Shown piece after piece: positions 35,895-44,017 of a stretch of 64,000 nt of DNA. The translations under genes were made by a program, and so were the position numbers. Below the pieces are notes generated by a model. That model made no database searches. It saw only the letters and a program-made list of their open reading frames with translations, and was not told the origin of the DNA. The DNA is from CAVPPA01 sp963841325 (GTDB taxonomy: Bacteria; Patescibacteriota; Saccharimonadia; Saccharimonadales; UBA4665), in assembly GCA_963841325.1 (NCBI GenBank), contig CAWJBZ010000007.1:71293-135292 (forward strand), given 5' to 3'. The number at the start of each line of letters is the position of its first letter. The first letter of the stretch is position 1.

Positions 35895-37082
35895 CTAACG
35901 GTGTAACTGGTGGTGTGGTTTTTCCGTTGAATCATCGACAGTAATCGCTACAGCCGTGTGGTAATTGATTTTCGGTAATCGGCGTAGTTGTAGACAAATC
36001 ATCCCGAGTCCAAACCAAACCGTTAGTAATATTACTAAAATCTTGATGATCGGTAGGATTAAAAGTATCAACAGAAGAACTGCGCCTAGCAGCATGAAAT
36101 ATATCGCGTTATTGGTCACACGATGGAGCAATAAACGTCCCAGGTAATAGGCCACAACAGGCGCTGACAACACTAACGCACTCAGCCAGAGCAATAGCAA
36201 AACAACCGCCAATGGCATACCGATTACGGTTATACATAACAGCACAATCACTACTGGTGTAACAATACTGACGACTAAACCGATTAGAAAGGTTTTGAGC
36301 GGTTCAACAATTGCAACTCCACTGGCCATTTGTAAGACTTGTGGCAATAACAGCACTACCACCAAGGCGGCAATCATTAGGGCGACGAACAAATACAGTT
36401 CCAACCACCAACGATGACCAGATAACCAACCAAAGCGCGTCTGTTTTGGTATGGTCTGGCTAATTGTGCCAGCAACTTTGGAGCCGTTGACCTTAGTAAG
36501 TAAGTGTTTGCTGGTGTAGTTTATATTCCCGCTAATTGTCGCTTCATTACCAAGTGTCAAGCTGGCATCAACTGATTGGACGTTTCGGTCAACTTGACCA
36601 TTAATAGTTACGCTGTTGGCGGCCACCACTAAATCCCTGCCAATTGAACCATTATCAACGATTGTTTGACTAGCTATACTGGCATCTCCAGTTACTTTAC
36701 TATTGGCTCCAAGCGTGACGTTTTGCCCAGCAGCCGATATATTACGACTGATAGTACCATCAACGGTAATATTTTGACCAATTACTCTGACGTTACCGTT
36801 TACTAGTCCGGATATTTGAACACTCTGGCCGGCACAGATAACATCACCATTAATAGTACCGGTCACACTAATATTTTGAGCGGCACAGAACAGATCACCG
36901 TTAACAGTCCCAGCAATATCAACCGTCTGCCCAGCTACAAAAAGCGTTTTATTAAGTTGCTGACCGGCTGCGACAGTAACATCATTACCCGACTGAAATC
37001 CTTGAGCATAAGCAGCCGCCGATAGTCCAACTATCGGCAATAACACCAATAATACTAATGCTAGACGTTTCTGACCGATCAT
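35895..37082 (-). CDS. Bactofilin-like polymer-forming membrane protein
   Basis: 395 residues. A signal peptide (about 1-26, ending AYAQG) leads to a beta-helix-type repeat region (about 30-200) of repeated INGDV/VNGNV/ISGLV turns such as VTGTINGDVICAGQ and VQISGLVNGNVRV. This resembles bactofilin/DUF583 polymer-forming domains, but on the outside. A C-terminal set of four or five hydrophobic helices (about 230-370) follows. The domain order suggests a membrane-held surface scaffold. It overlaps the next minus gene by 4 bases (ATGA). Confidence 0.68.
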   Translation of the reverse strand: MIGQKRLALVLLVLLPIVGLSAAAYAQGFQSGNDVTVAAGQQLNKTLFVAGQTVDIAGTVNGDLFCAAQNISVTGTINGDVICAGQSVQISGLVNGNVRVIGQNITVDGTISRNISAAGQNVTLGANSKVTGDASIASQTIVDNGSIGRDLVVAANSVTINGQVDRNVQSVDASLTLGNEATISGNINYTSKHLLTKVNGSKVAGTISQTIPKQTRFGWLSGHRWWLELYLFVALMIAALVVVLLLPQVLQMASGVAIVEPLKTFLIGLVVSIVTPVVIVLLCITVIGMPLAVVLLLLWLSALVLSAPVVAYYLGRLLLHRVTNNAIYFMLLGAVLLLILLILPIIKILVILLTVWFGLGMICLQLRRLPKINYHTAVAITVDDSTEKPHHQLHR

Positions 37083-37387
37083 TTAGTACTAGCTTTGTTG
37101 TTACTAGGATGAGTTGACCAAGCGTGAGCTAGCATTAAAGCCATGATTAAGACCGCTATCATAAAGAGTGTAGCTGCCCGGAATTCATGAGCTCGTGGGT
37201 GAGCAAAGTGCAGCAAAACACCTGCTACCACAAAATTAGCCCATCCCCAGACAACATTGACCATAGCTGAAGATGGTCTACCAAATGGTGTTTGGTGCTG
37301 TGCTCCAGCAATTCCCTTAACGAAATGAGGTACGCCGTTCGCGGCAAACAGCCCGGCGAGGAAGCTGTATATATATAGTGCAGCCAT
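37079..37387 (-). CDS. Small multi-helix membrane protein
   Basis: 102 residues from ATG 37387, about 10 bases after AAAGGA; an ATG 9 bases upstream is too close to the SD. It has about three to four hydrophobic segments: MAALYIYSFLAGLFAANG, a conserved-looking GVPHFVKGIAG, VNVVWGWANFVVAGVLL and FMIAVLIMALMLAHAW. Family not recognised. It is coupled to the bactofilin-like gene by a 4-base overlap, so it may act in the same membrane process. Confidence 0.6.
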   Translation of the reverse strand: MAALYIYSFLAGLFAANGVPHFVKGIAGAQHQTPFGRPSSAMVNVVWGWANFVVAGVLLHFAHPRAHEFRAATLFMIAVLIMALMLAHAWSTHPSNNKASTK

Positions 37388-37396
37388 TATCTGCAT

Positions 37397-37744
37397 ATCC
37401 TTTATTTAACAATAGCTTTATTGTATATCGAAGTGGCTAGCTGCTGTCAACTGTGACCGTGGTTTGCTTGCTTCTGGTTTACCGTTGTTGAACTGCCGTT
37501 GTGACAGATTATAGTCAAATTATAATTCATCATAATATTTAATTATTCCCTACTTTATGCTTAAATAATACCACTTTGTTGAGGTGGTTTTATCTATCTC
37601 CGAAGTCCTTTAACAATCAGGCTAGTCTACACAAAGCGAGAAGCAAGAATTCAACTAATTACTGCTTTACTCCTCGTTTTGTGATATGTGAACCAGCATG
37701 GATTTTCTGACCGCAAACAAAACGATCCGTACAGGAGAAACCCC
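37397..37744. other. Gene-free stretch with cassette 2 head
   Basis: The first part holds only AT-rich sequence and a weak hairpin, ACCAC/GTGGT (37570-37574/37584-37588), followed by TTTT. The second part holds the cassette 2 hairpin at 37630-37683. I see no coding potential with a credible start. Confidence 0.4.
37630..37683 (+). ncRNA. Hairpin at the head of GC-rich cassette 2
   Basis: CACAAAGCGAG (37630-37640) pairs with CTCGTTTTGTG (37673-37683), with one G-U wobble. AAGCA (37641-37645) pairs with TGCTT (37663-37667) above a 5-base bulge. The arm core matches the hairpin at 16062. It stands about 60 bases before the SD of the next ORF. Confidence 0.5.
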
Positions 37745-38119
37745 ATGGGAAACACCGTGCTTAGAGCGCTACATCGGATTTACGCGACGGCGTGGACATT
37801 GTTAGTCCGCGTCTCGTGGACCTGCTTCCTATGCGGGTCAGTCATTTGCTCCGTGTCAGTGGGTACCGCCGTTGTGCCAAGCCTAGCACTACATCAAACG
37901 CTGCCAAACACAGCGATACCGCGCCTTGCCGAGATCGGTGTGATCATCGTCTTGACCCCCCTGATCGTAGTCGCCGCAGCGGCCATGGCTTTCGTGTCGC
38001 TTGTCTTCATCTACTGCGTCTTGCATGCTATCGTCACCCGAAACATCTCTGCTGGTGGTCGGCAAGTCGTACGTGTCGTGAAGACAATACACACGGGGCC
38101 CGGGCAGATTGCCGCCTGA
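37745..38119 (+). CDS. Small two-helix membrane protein, cassette 2 ORF
   Basis: 124 residues from ATG, with AGGAG 7-8 bases upstream. Hydrophobic segments are at about 16-45 (TLLVRVSWTCFLCGSVICSV) and 63-95 (VIIVLTPLIVVAAAAMAFV), and the tail is basic. It uses GC-rich codons, unlike its neighbours, as in cassette 1. I do not recognise a family. A longer frame from 37688 and an overlapping frame from 37792 are less likely because neither has an SD. Confidence 0.5.
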   Translation: MGNTVLRALHRIYATAWTLLVRVSWTCFLCGSVICSVSVGTAVVPSLALHQTLPNTAIPRLAEIGVIIVLTPLIVVAAAAMAFVSLVFIYCVLHAIVTRNISAGGRQVVRVVKTIHTGPGQIAA

Positions 38120-38137
38120 TAGACTAGCCTGGTCAAA

Positions 38138-38173
38138 ACCCGGAGGGAGGGAGTTCTTTCCAACCCTCCGGGT
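38138..38173 (+). terminator. 10-bp hairpin after cassette 2
   Basis: ACCCGGAGGG (38138-38147) pairs with CCCTCCGGGT (38164-38173), 18 bases after the ORF stop. No T-run follows, so termination is only likely. Confidence 0.45.
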
Positions 38174-38174
38174 G

Positions 38175-38226
38175 GATGACCTGAGTTGATTACTGTAACC
38201 CAATTACAGTCAGTCACCGGGTCATC
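38175..38226 (+). other. Second nested hairpin after cassette 2
   Basis: GATGACC (38175-38181) pairs with GGTCATC (38220-38226) and encloses CTGTAA/TTACAG (38193-38198/38204-38209). It lies between the cassette and the rarA promoter. Role unknown: RNA 3' stabiliser or element edge. Confidence 0.35.
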
Positions 38227-38329
38227 GATTTCGTATACGTAAGTGAGTGCTTGCGCTGATGAGCTGGAAACAGTGAAATACGAGATATGGTAGGTTAAAA
38301 TTCGGTACAACAGTTAGTGAATCACGCCG

Positions 38330-38335
38330 TATAAT
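38330..38335 (+). promoter_or_regulatory. -10 box of rarA
   Basis: TATAAT, 6 bases before a GTG start at 38342. The bases AAAGAG between them could also act as an SD. Confidence 0.5.
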
Positions 38336-38341
38336 AAAGAG

Positions 38342-39526
38342 GTGGAGACTAGACCATTGGCCGATCGGATGCGGCCGGAGAACTTGGATGACGTTGTTGG
38401 GCAAAAACACATTGTCGGACCAGGACAAATTGTCCGGGAAATTATTACCAAGAAGCAACCAACTTCCTTAATTTTTTGGGGTCCGCCCGGTAGTGGCAAG
38501 ACTACCCTGGCGCGGCTGATCGCCCGGGAAACCGGTGCAGAATTTGTATTGTTAAGCGCTGTCACTGCCGGTAAAGCTGATGTTATAAAAGTTATCGAGC
38601 TGGCTAAACAAAACCGGCGTCTAGGAAGTAAAACTATCTTATTTATTGATGAAATTCATCGTTTTAATAAAGCCCAGCAAGACGCTTTTTTGTCGTGCAT
38701 GGAAGACGGTACGATTATTTTAATCGGCGCGACCACCGAAAACCCTAGCTTCGAAGTAATTAATCCGTTACTTTCCCGCTCTCGAGTTCTAGTGTTGGAA
38801 CCACTGGCTAAAAATGACATCTTAACTATCATCCGCAGAGCCGCCAAAGCTGAAAAATTATCAGCTAAAAGGTTACCACTGAAAAGCCGCGATTTACTGG
38901 CAGAATTATCCGGCGGTGATGCCCGGGTTGCTTTAAACGATTTGGAACTAGCCGCACAACTGACCCCAGATGTTATTACTCCGGAAATTGTACTGACCGC
39001 CGCCCAAAAACGGGTCCCGATTTATGACAAGGGCGGCGAGGAGCACTACAACGTGATCAGTGCTTTTATTAAGAGCCTCCGCGGGTCAGATGCCAATGCT
39101 TCCCTGTATTATCTAGCCCGGATGCTCCAAGCCGGCGAAGATCCCAAATTTATTACCCGACGTATGATAATTTTCGCTTCAGAAGACATCGGTCTGGCTG
39201 CTCCGGCCGCTCTCAATTTAGCGGTTTCTGCCTTTTTAGCAGTAGAAAGAATCGGCCTACCAGAATGTCAATTCAGCTTATACCATTGTGCGGCCGTCCT
39301 GGCCAAAGCTCCTAAATCACGGGCTATCGCGGCTGCCATGCAGGGTGCTGCCGAGACCGCCCGTAATTACCCTAACCTGCCGGTGCCGCTGCATTTACGC
39401 AATGCCCCAACCAAATTAATGAAAGACATAGGCTACCAAAAGGGTTATCGCTGGGAAGCTAATTTTCAGCACCAAGCTGGTTTTTTACCTCCGGAATTGA
39501 AGGATCTGAACTTTTTCGATGAATAG
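38342..39526 (+). CDS. rarA: Replication-associated recombination protein A (RarA/MgsA AAA+ ATPase)
   Basis: 394 residues from GTG. The clamp-loader-like ATPase acts at stalled replication forks. Walker A is FWGPPGSGKTTLARLIA, Walker B is ILFIDEIHRFNKAQQDA, sensor 1 is LIGATTENPSF, and the C-terminal oligomerisation domain (about 240-394) has HYNVISAFIKSLRGSD and DPKFITRRMIIFASEDIG. Normal length is about 400-450, so only the linker is short. Confidence 0.95.
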   Translation: METRPLADRMRPENLDDVVGQKHIVGPGQIVREIITKKQPTSLIFWGPPGSGKTTLARLIARETGAEFVLLSAVTAGKADVIKVIELAKQNRRLGSKTILFIDEIHRFNKAQQDAFLSCMEDGTIILIGATTENPSFEVINPLLSRSRVLVLEPLAKNDILTIIRRAAKAEKLSAKRLPLKSRDLLAELSGGDARVALNDLELAAQLTPDVITPEIVLTAAQKRVPIYDKGGEEHYNVISAFIKSLRGSDANASLYYLARMLQAGEDPKFITRRMIIFASEDIGLAAPAALNLAVSAFLAVERIGLPECQFSLYHCAAVLAKAPKSRAIAAAMQGAAETARNYPNLPVPLHLRNAPTKLMKDIGYQKGYRWEANFQHQAGFLPPELKDLNFFDE

Positions 39527-39609
39527 TTTACCCGCTGCTCATCGCAATTCTTACTGACAAAAGTCTATTTCTGTGGCTTATATAATAAAAGTAAACGGAG
39601 GGAAACATT

Positions 39610-40068
39610 ATGGAGCCAGGAGCACATTTTCAAATGACAAGTTCGGCTTTCGCCGAGGGCGGCCCGATACCAGTCAAATATACCTGTAAAGGCGAGAATG
39701 TCAGCCCGCCGTTGATTGTCCGAGACGTACCAGCCGGTGCGGTTAGTTTAGCCCTGATAATGCACGACCTAGATGCACCGATTAGCGATTTTCTGCACTG
39801 GACAGTTTGGAACCTGAAGACCGATTTACCATTTTTGGTTGAAAACGAATTACCCAAAGGAGCACTTCAGGGTACTAATGATGCTGGTAAAATCGGTTAT
39901 ACTGGTCCTTGCCCGCCGTCAGGTACTCACCATTATCAATTTGATCTCTTCGCCCTGAATGCCCAGCTTAATGTAAGTAATGGCGCCAACCGGCAGGTGG
40001 TCGAGAAAGCCATAGCTGACCACACGATTGCTAAGACAACCCTAACCGGTTTATTTGGTTCCGGTTAA
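39610..40068 (+). CDS. PEBP-like protein (YbhB/YbcL family)
   Basis: 152 residues. It shows VKYTCKGENVSPPL, LALIMHDLDAPISDFLHW and TGPCPPSGTHHYQFDLFAL, the conserved anion-binding pocket of phosphatidylethanolamine-binding proteins. The bacterial role is unclear. A GGAGGG 8 bases before the ATG sets the start, and a TATAAT lies about 25 bases upstream. This gene therefore keeps a canonical leader, unlike many neighbours. Confidence 0.88.
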   Translation: MEPGAHFQMTSSAFAEGGPIPVKYTCKGENVSPPLIVRDVPAGAVSLALIMHDLDAPISDFLHWTVWNLKTDLPFLVENELPKGALQGTNDAGKIGYTGPCPPSGTHHYQFDLFALNAQLNVSNGANRQVVEKAIADHTIAKTTLTGLFGSG

Positions 40069-40075
40069 TTGTTAT

Positions 40076-40834
40076 TTAAAGTGTTTTACTGGCAATTCTC
40101 AGGGCGAGTTGGCGCCGAGGCATTGAGGTCTTTGAGGTCACCACACTAACCGCTAAAGCGGCTAACCCACCAGCTAATGCTCGTGTCTTGGCGCTTAATC
40201 GTTCAGTGCTTGTCGACTTTGGGTTGGGGTGTAGGGCAAACCGAGGGGATTCGGAAGCAAAAGCGATGAATACGGCAAAGGCCCCTACGGCCAGACCCTT
40301 TTGTCTATCACCATCGATAGCTTCAGCTATACTAACTCGTCGGGCGGTATTAATTTGAAACTGGTCAACTCTGGGAAAGGCATCTGGTCGAGCCAAGCGT
40401 CTAGCCTGTTCTAGATCCGTCCAAGCTTGTCGTATATAAAAAAGAGTAGCTGTTGGTTCGGTAGCTTGACCGGCTTTTTGGGCTTGGATATCCTGACGCA
40501 GCCGGCCGACGCCGCAGTAAAGGGCGCTGGCGCCGCGGGCGCGTAAAGCTTCTTGCAAATCATCCGGCATGTTATCTTCCACTTGTGACAAAAGGCTGTC
40601 ATGAATGGCATATGCCCGATCTGCCCATAAAATGGTATTAGTAATATCTCCTGATCTGTCATATTGGGCAGCGATGTCTCGGGCGGCACGGCCTTGGAGA
40701 GATGAACCTTCAGGCGCTATACGAAAGGCTCTAATATTGTGCAGGCGGGCTTCGGTATATTGACCGTGGCTGTGAAAATGTGAGGCCTGAATCATTTCAC
40801 TGCGATAAGGTATTTCCCATTCTGAACCAGGCAT
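40076..40834 (-). CDS. Hypothetical protein, 252 residues, TPR-like
   Basis: It starts with MPGSEWEIPYRSEMIQAS. The middle (about 20-150) is helical with TPR-like spacing (ARLHNIRAFRIAPEGSSL, then ITNTILWADRAYAIHDSLL), suggesting a scaffold, though this is a guess from periodicity. One short hydrophobic segment near 175-195 (LAVGAFAVFIAFASESP) is possible. I set the start at ATG 40832-40834 because TAAACT lies 8 bases upstream, with a TGA extension. The annotated upstream GTG overlaps that box. Confidence 0.5.
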   Translation of the reverse strand: MPGSEWEIPYRSEMIQASHFHSHGQYTEARLHNIRAFRIAPEGSSLQGRAARDIAAQYDRSGDITNTILWADRAYAIHDSLLSQVEDNMPDDLQEALRARGASALYCGVGRLRQDIQAQKAGQATEPTATLFYIRQAWTDLEQARRLARPDAFPRVDQFQINTARRVSIAEAIDGDRQKGLAVGAFAVFIAFASESPRFALHPNPKSTSTERLSAKTRALAGGLAALAVSVVTSKTSMPRRQLALRIASKTL

Positions 40835-40890
40835 AATTATATAGTTTATCACCTACTATTACAGACTACACATTTATGTGTTGATAATAC

Positions 40891-42162
40891 CTAGGTATTT
40901 CTGAATGTTCTGACGACGGCATAGGCTCCGCCAATAATAAATACCCCGGCTACTAACATGCCGAATTGGTTACCATCCAGCGTAAAACCGACAAACGGCA
41001 CCTGCTTAATGGTAGTGGCCAGGGCGCCAATACTGATCGCACCCAGTCCCAACCCGATACTAAATAATGATTCAATACCGCCCATAACCGTTCCCCGGTT
41101 ATGTTCTTCGGCGGCTTCTTGGGCCATGGTCATAGCCAGAGTTAAAGCAAGAGCAAAAGCTGCCCCAAAAGGCACCGCTAAAGCAAAGGCAATCACAGTT
41201 ACCGGTATTAGGGCCATGCTGATGATAATTCCTCCCAACACGGCAATGGCTGCCGAAAAGATATAAGCCCGTCCTTTACGATGAACTAACTGCCGAACAA
41301 TCAACAGCCCGATGCCCATACCGGCACCCCACAACGATATCAACCAACCAAAGGTGGTAGACGAAGCGTGAAGTGTTTTATTGACATAACCAATGCCAAC
41401 CGCAAACAATACTCCGCCGCCGAACATCGCCGCAGCAATGCCATAAGCTAACCCACGGATGGTTTCATTCTGCCAGACTGCTCTCATACCTCTAATGAAG
41501 TCTTCGTGAAAACTCATATTACGGTGAATAGCCATATGTTTTTTATTAGTCCGAAACCGCATATTAGCAATCAGGAGTGCTGAGATTATAAAGGTAGCTG
41601 AGTCGGCAAAGAAAGCTAACGTTTGCGGATTAGTATCAATCCGATGCGCAAACGGTAAGATGTGCGGATACAGTCCACTGGCTCCACGGAGTAAGCCAAA
41701 TAAGGCCCCGGCAATCGGCAACATGCCATACGACGAAGCTAAGATGAGACCGTTAGCCGTCTCAAGGGTGTCTTTGGGTACAAATTGCGGGGTCGAAGCA
41801 TCTCGTGCCGGCACAAAGAACAGAGATATAAACTCGTGCGTAAAGGCAATGGCATAAACCAGCCACAGGTTGACAAACGGCACTAACATGATGATCCCTG
41901 CCCGCATTAGATCGGTAGTGATCATGATGGTTTTACGCGACAAGCGGTCGGCTAACACGCCACCAATCGGTGCTGCAAACATCGGCGGCACCAGTCTAAG
42001 AATCAGTATCACAGCCACACTAGTGGCTTGTCCGGTTAATGAATAGACTAAAGCAATAAAGGCGAAAGTTGCCAACCAGTCGCCAAGACCAGAAATTAAT
42101 TGTCCGGTAAAGAGTTTACGGAAATTACTCGTTCGATAGAGTGTTTGAGTTACATTAGCCAC
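40891..42162 (-). CDS. Major facilitator superfamily exporter (MFS_3-like)
   Basis: 423 residues with about twelve membrane segments. It opens LFTGQLISGLGDWLATFAFIA, and LADRLSRKTIMITTDLMRA is the loop 2-3 signature of MFS. A TPQFVPKDTLETANGLI-like helix-4 stretch matches MFS_3 exporters. It begins at GTG with GGAG about 7 bases upstream. The substrate is unknown; macrolide or siderophore export is common in this group. It is monocistronic on the minus strand. Confidence 0.82.
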   Translation of the reverse strand: MANVTQTLYRTSNFRKLFTGQLISGLGDWLATFAFIALVYSLTGQATSVAVILILRLVPPMFAAPIGGVLADRLSRKTIMITTDLMRAGIIMLVPFVNLWLVYAIAFTHEFISLFFVPARDASTPQFVPKDTLETANGLILASSYGMLPIAGALFGLLRGASGLYPHILPFAHRIDTNPQTLAFFADSATFIISALLIANMRFRTNKKHMAIHRNMSFHEDFIRGMRAVWQNETIRGLAYGIAAAMFGGGVLFAVGIGYVNKTLHASSTTFGWLISLWGAGMGIGLLIVRQLVHRKGRAYIFSAAIAVLGGIIISMALIPVTVIAFALAVPFGAAFALALTLAMTMAQEAAEEHNRGTVMGGIESLFSIGLGLGAISIGALATTIKQVPFVGFTLDGNQFGMLVAGVFIIGGAYAVVRTFRNT

Positions 42163-42251
42163 AGAGTTACTCCAACCAATTAACTAGACAAGTTTGGGCA
42201 ATATAATAACAAAACGCTGTAGCTATGGCCATACAGAGTTGATACTTTGGC

Positions 42252-42321
42252 TTAGCTAAGGTATTTACGCTGTCCCTTCCCTTGCTCGCCTGAATATCAC
42301 TATACCGTAAATACTGGCTAA
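42252..42321. repeat. Inverted repeat upstream of tRNA-Gln
   Basis: GTATTTACG (42261-42269) and CGTAAATAC (42306-42314) are perfect 9-base arms. TTAGC (42252-42256) and GCTAA (42317-42321) extend the stem with mismatches. The pair fills much of the 225-base gap between the MFS gene and the tRNA. It may be a terminator-like RNA hairpin or a mobile-element trace. Confidence 0.4.
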
Positions 42322-42337
42322 AGCTCGCAGGCTTTTA

Positions 42338-42343
42338 TATAAT
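42338..42343 (+). promoter_or_regulatory. -10 box upstream of tRNA-Gln
   Basis: TATAAT, 45 bases before the mature 5' end. The -35 region is weak (TGGCTA at 17 bases). Confidence 0.4.
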
Positions 42344-42387
42344 CTTGTCGACTAATTAGTTATTATAAAGTTAGGTTTTTAATTCAT

Positions 42388-42462
42388 TGGGGCGTGGCCA
42401 AGTGGTAAGGCGCCTGTCTCTGGAACAGGAGATCGTAGGTCCGAATCCTACCGCCCCAGCCA
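42388..42462 (+). tRNA. tRNA-Gln (anticodon CTG), CCA encoded
   Basis: A full cloverleaf. The acceptor TGGGGCG pairs with CGCCCCA, then discriminator G and CCA. The anticodon stem CCTGT/ACAGG flanks the loop CTCTGGA, giving anticodon CTG (codon CAG). The T stem GTAGG/CCTAC carries the loop TCCGAAT, so position 55 is C where T (pseudouridine) is nearly universal. The body is normal otherwise. Substrate for the GatCAB route encoded at 7.6-11.2 kb. It precedes a relA/spoT gene by 33 bases. Confidence 0.92.
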
Positions 42463-42495
42463 AAATAAAATTTTATGATTGCTTAGGTTTTGACT

Positions 42496-43971
42496 ATGAA
42501 CAATGATGACAGTGATATAAATTCATTTTTAAAAACAGTTAACAAGCGCCTGCCGCAACTAAAAGCGCAGGATCTACAACTGATAAAACACGCTTACAAT
42601 TATGCAAAACAAGCCCATAGCGGGCAACTGAGAGCTAGTGGTAAACCTTACTTTGAAGGGCATTGTGTTCCGGTTGCGGTGCATGTACTTGATTTTGGCA
42701 TGGATGCACCTTTAATTTGTGCTGCGCTATTACATGATACGATTGAGGATACTTCAATTACCGTTAAAAATTTAAAAGATGAGTTTGGTGAAGAAATTGC
42801 CTTCTTGGTCGAAGGTGTCAGTAAACTTGGCAAAATAAAATACAGCGGTAATGAATATCATGTTGAAAGTTTAAGAAAATTTTTCGTGTTTGTTGCCCGG
42901 GATGTTCGGGTAGTCATTTTAAAACTGGCTGACCGACTACATAATCTTGAGACCTTACAATTTCTCCCAGAAGATAAACAACACCGCATAGCCGTCGAAA
43001 GTATCATGATACATGCTCCGTTGGCATCCCGTATGGGCATGGGTAAATTGGTTAGTCAAATTAATGACTTAGCTTTTCCTTACGCTTATCCGGACGAATA
43101 TAAAAAGACCAAACTAATTATGGATGAGTTGATTAAAAATTCTGATGAAACCGTAAAAAAAATGCATCGAGACTTAAGTGTCGATCTCTACAATGACTTA
43201 AATTATTTACCAAAAATTGATGAGCGCGTCAAAGGAACCTACAGCTTTTATAAAAAAATGATCCGCAAAAAATGGAACACTAAAGAAATTTATGATCTCA
43301 TTGCCATACGAGCGATTGTTCAGTCAATTCCGGATTGTTATCGGGCTCTGGGGGTAATTCATCATCACTGGCGGCCAGTCCCAGGAAGAGTTAAAGACTA
43401 CATCGCTATTCCTAAGCCCAATGGCTATCAAAGTTTACATACAGTCGTGTTTAGCGGTGATGGGCATTTTATAGAAATTCAAATCCGGACGCCAGAAATG
43501 CATCAATTCGATGAATATGGACTAGCTTCGCATCATCACTATAAGCATCCCGAGACCCAGAAAGGTACCGATAAGGAAAGTTTTGCCTGGATCGAACAAC
43601 TCCGTGAATTACAAAATTCTAACTTAACTGCCAATGAGTATTACTCACAGCTCAAAACGGATTTTTTTGAAGCTCGGATTTTTGTTTTTACGCCAAAGGG
43701 TGACGTGGTAGATTTACCGGCAAAAGCCTCAATTCTAGATTTTGCTTACGCGGTTCATACCAAAATTGGAGAACGAGCCAGTGGCGGAAGAATCAATGGT
43801 AAATTTATGGCACTTAAGACTCAACTGAAGAGTGAACAAATAGTCGAGATTGTGACTAATAATAAGGCCCACCCGAGTGATAAATGGCTGGAACTATGTA
43901 TAACCAATAATGCTCTTAGTAATATCCGTAGATATCTAAAAATCAAACACGATCAATATTCAATCGGATGA
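42496..43971 (+). CDS. rsh: Bifunctional (p)ppGpp synthetase/hydrolase, short RelA/SpoT form
   Basis: 491 residues. The HD hydrolase domain (about 20-200) keeps LLHDTIEDTS and ADRLHNLETLQF. The synthetase domain (about 230-360) keeps RVKDYIAIPKPNGYQSLH and IEIQIRTPEMHQFDEYGLASHH. A TGS domain (about 395-455: IFVFTPKGDVVDLPAKAS) ends the protein. The C-terminal helical, zinc-finger and ACT regions of long RSH proteins are absent, so ribosome-dependent control may be reduced. The stop at 43971 is clean. A weak TAGGTT lies 6 bases before the ATG. A tRNA-Gln lies upstream. Confidence 0.9.
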   Translation: MNNDDSDINSFLKTVNKRLPQLKAQDLQLIKHAYNYAKQAHSGQLRASGKPYFEGHCVPVAVHVLDFGMDAPLICAALLHDTIEDTSITVKNLKDEFGEEIAFLVEGVSKLGKIKYSGNEYHVESLRKFFVFVARDVRVVILKLADRLHNLETLQFLPEDKQHRIAVESIMIHAPLASRMGMGKLVSQINDLAFPYAYPDEYKKTKLIMDELIKNSDETVKKMHRDLSVDLYNDLNYLPKIDERVKGTYSFYKKMIRKKWNTKEIYDLIAIRAIVQSIPDCYRALGVIHHHWRPVPGRVKDYIAIPKPNGYQSLHTVVFSGDGHFIEIQIRTPEMHQFDEYGLASHHHYKHPETQKGTDKESFAWIEQLRELQNSNLTANEYYSQLKTDFFEARIFVFTPKGDVVDLPAKASILDFAYAVHTKIGERASGGRINGKFMALKTQLKSEQIVEIVTNNKAHPSDKWLELCITNNALSNIRRYLKIKHDQYSIG

Positions 43972-44017
43972 TTAGGTAGTCTACTAAAAAGTTGTTATGG
44001 TGTAACAATTTACGTTC

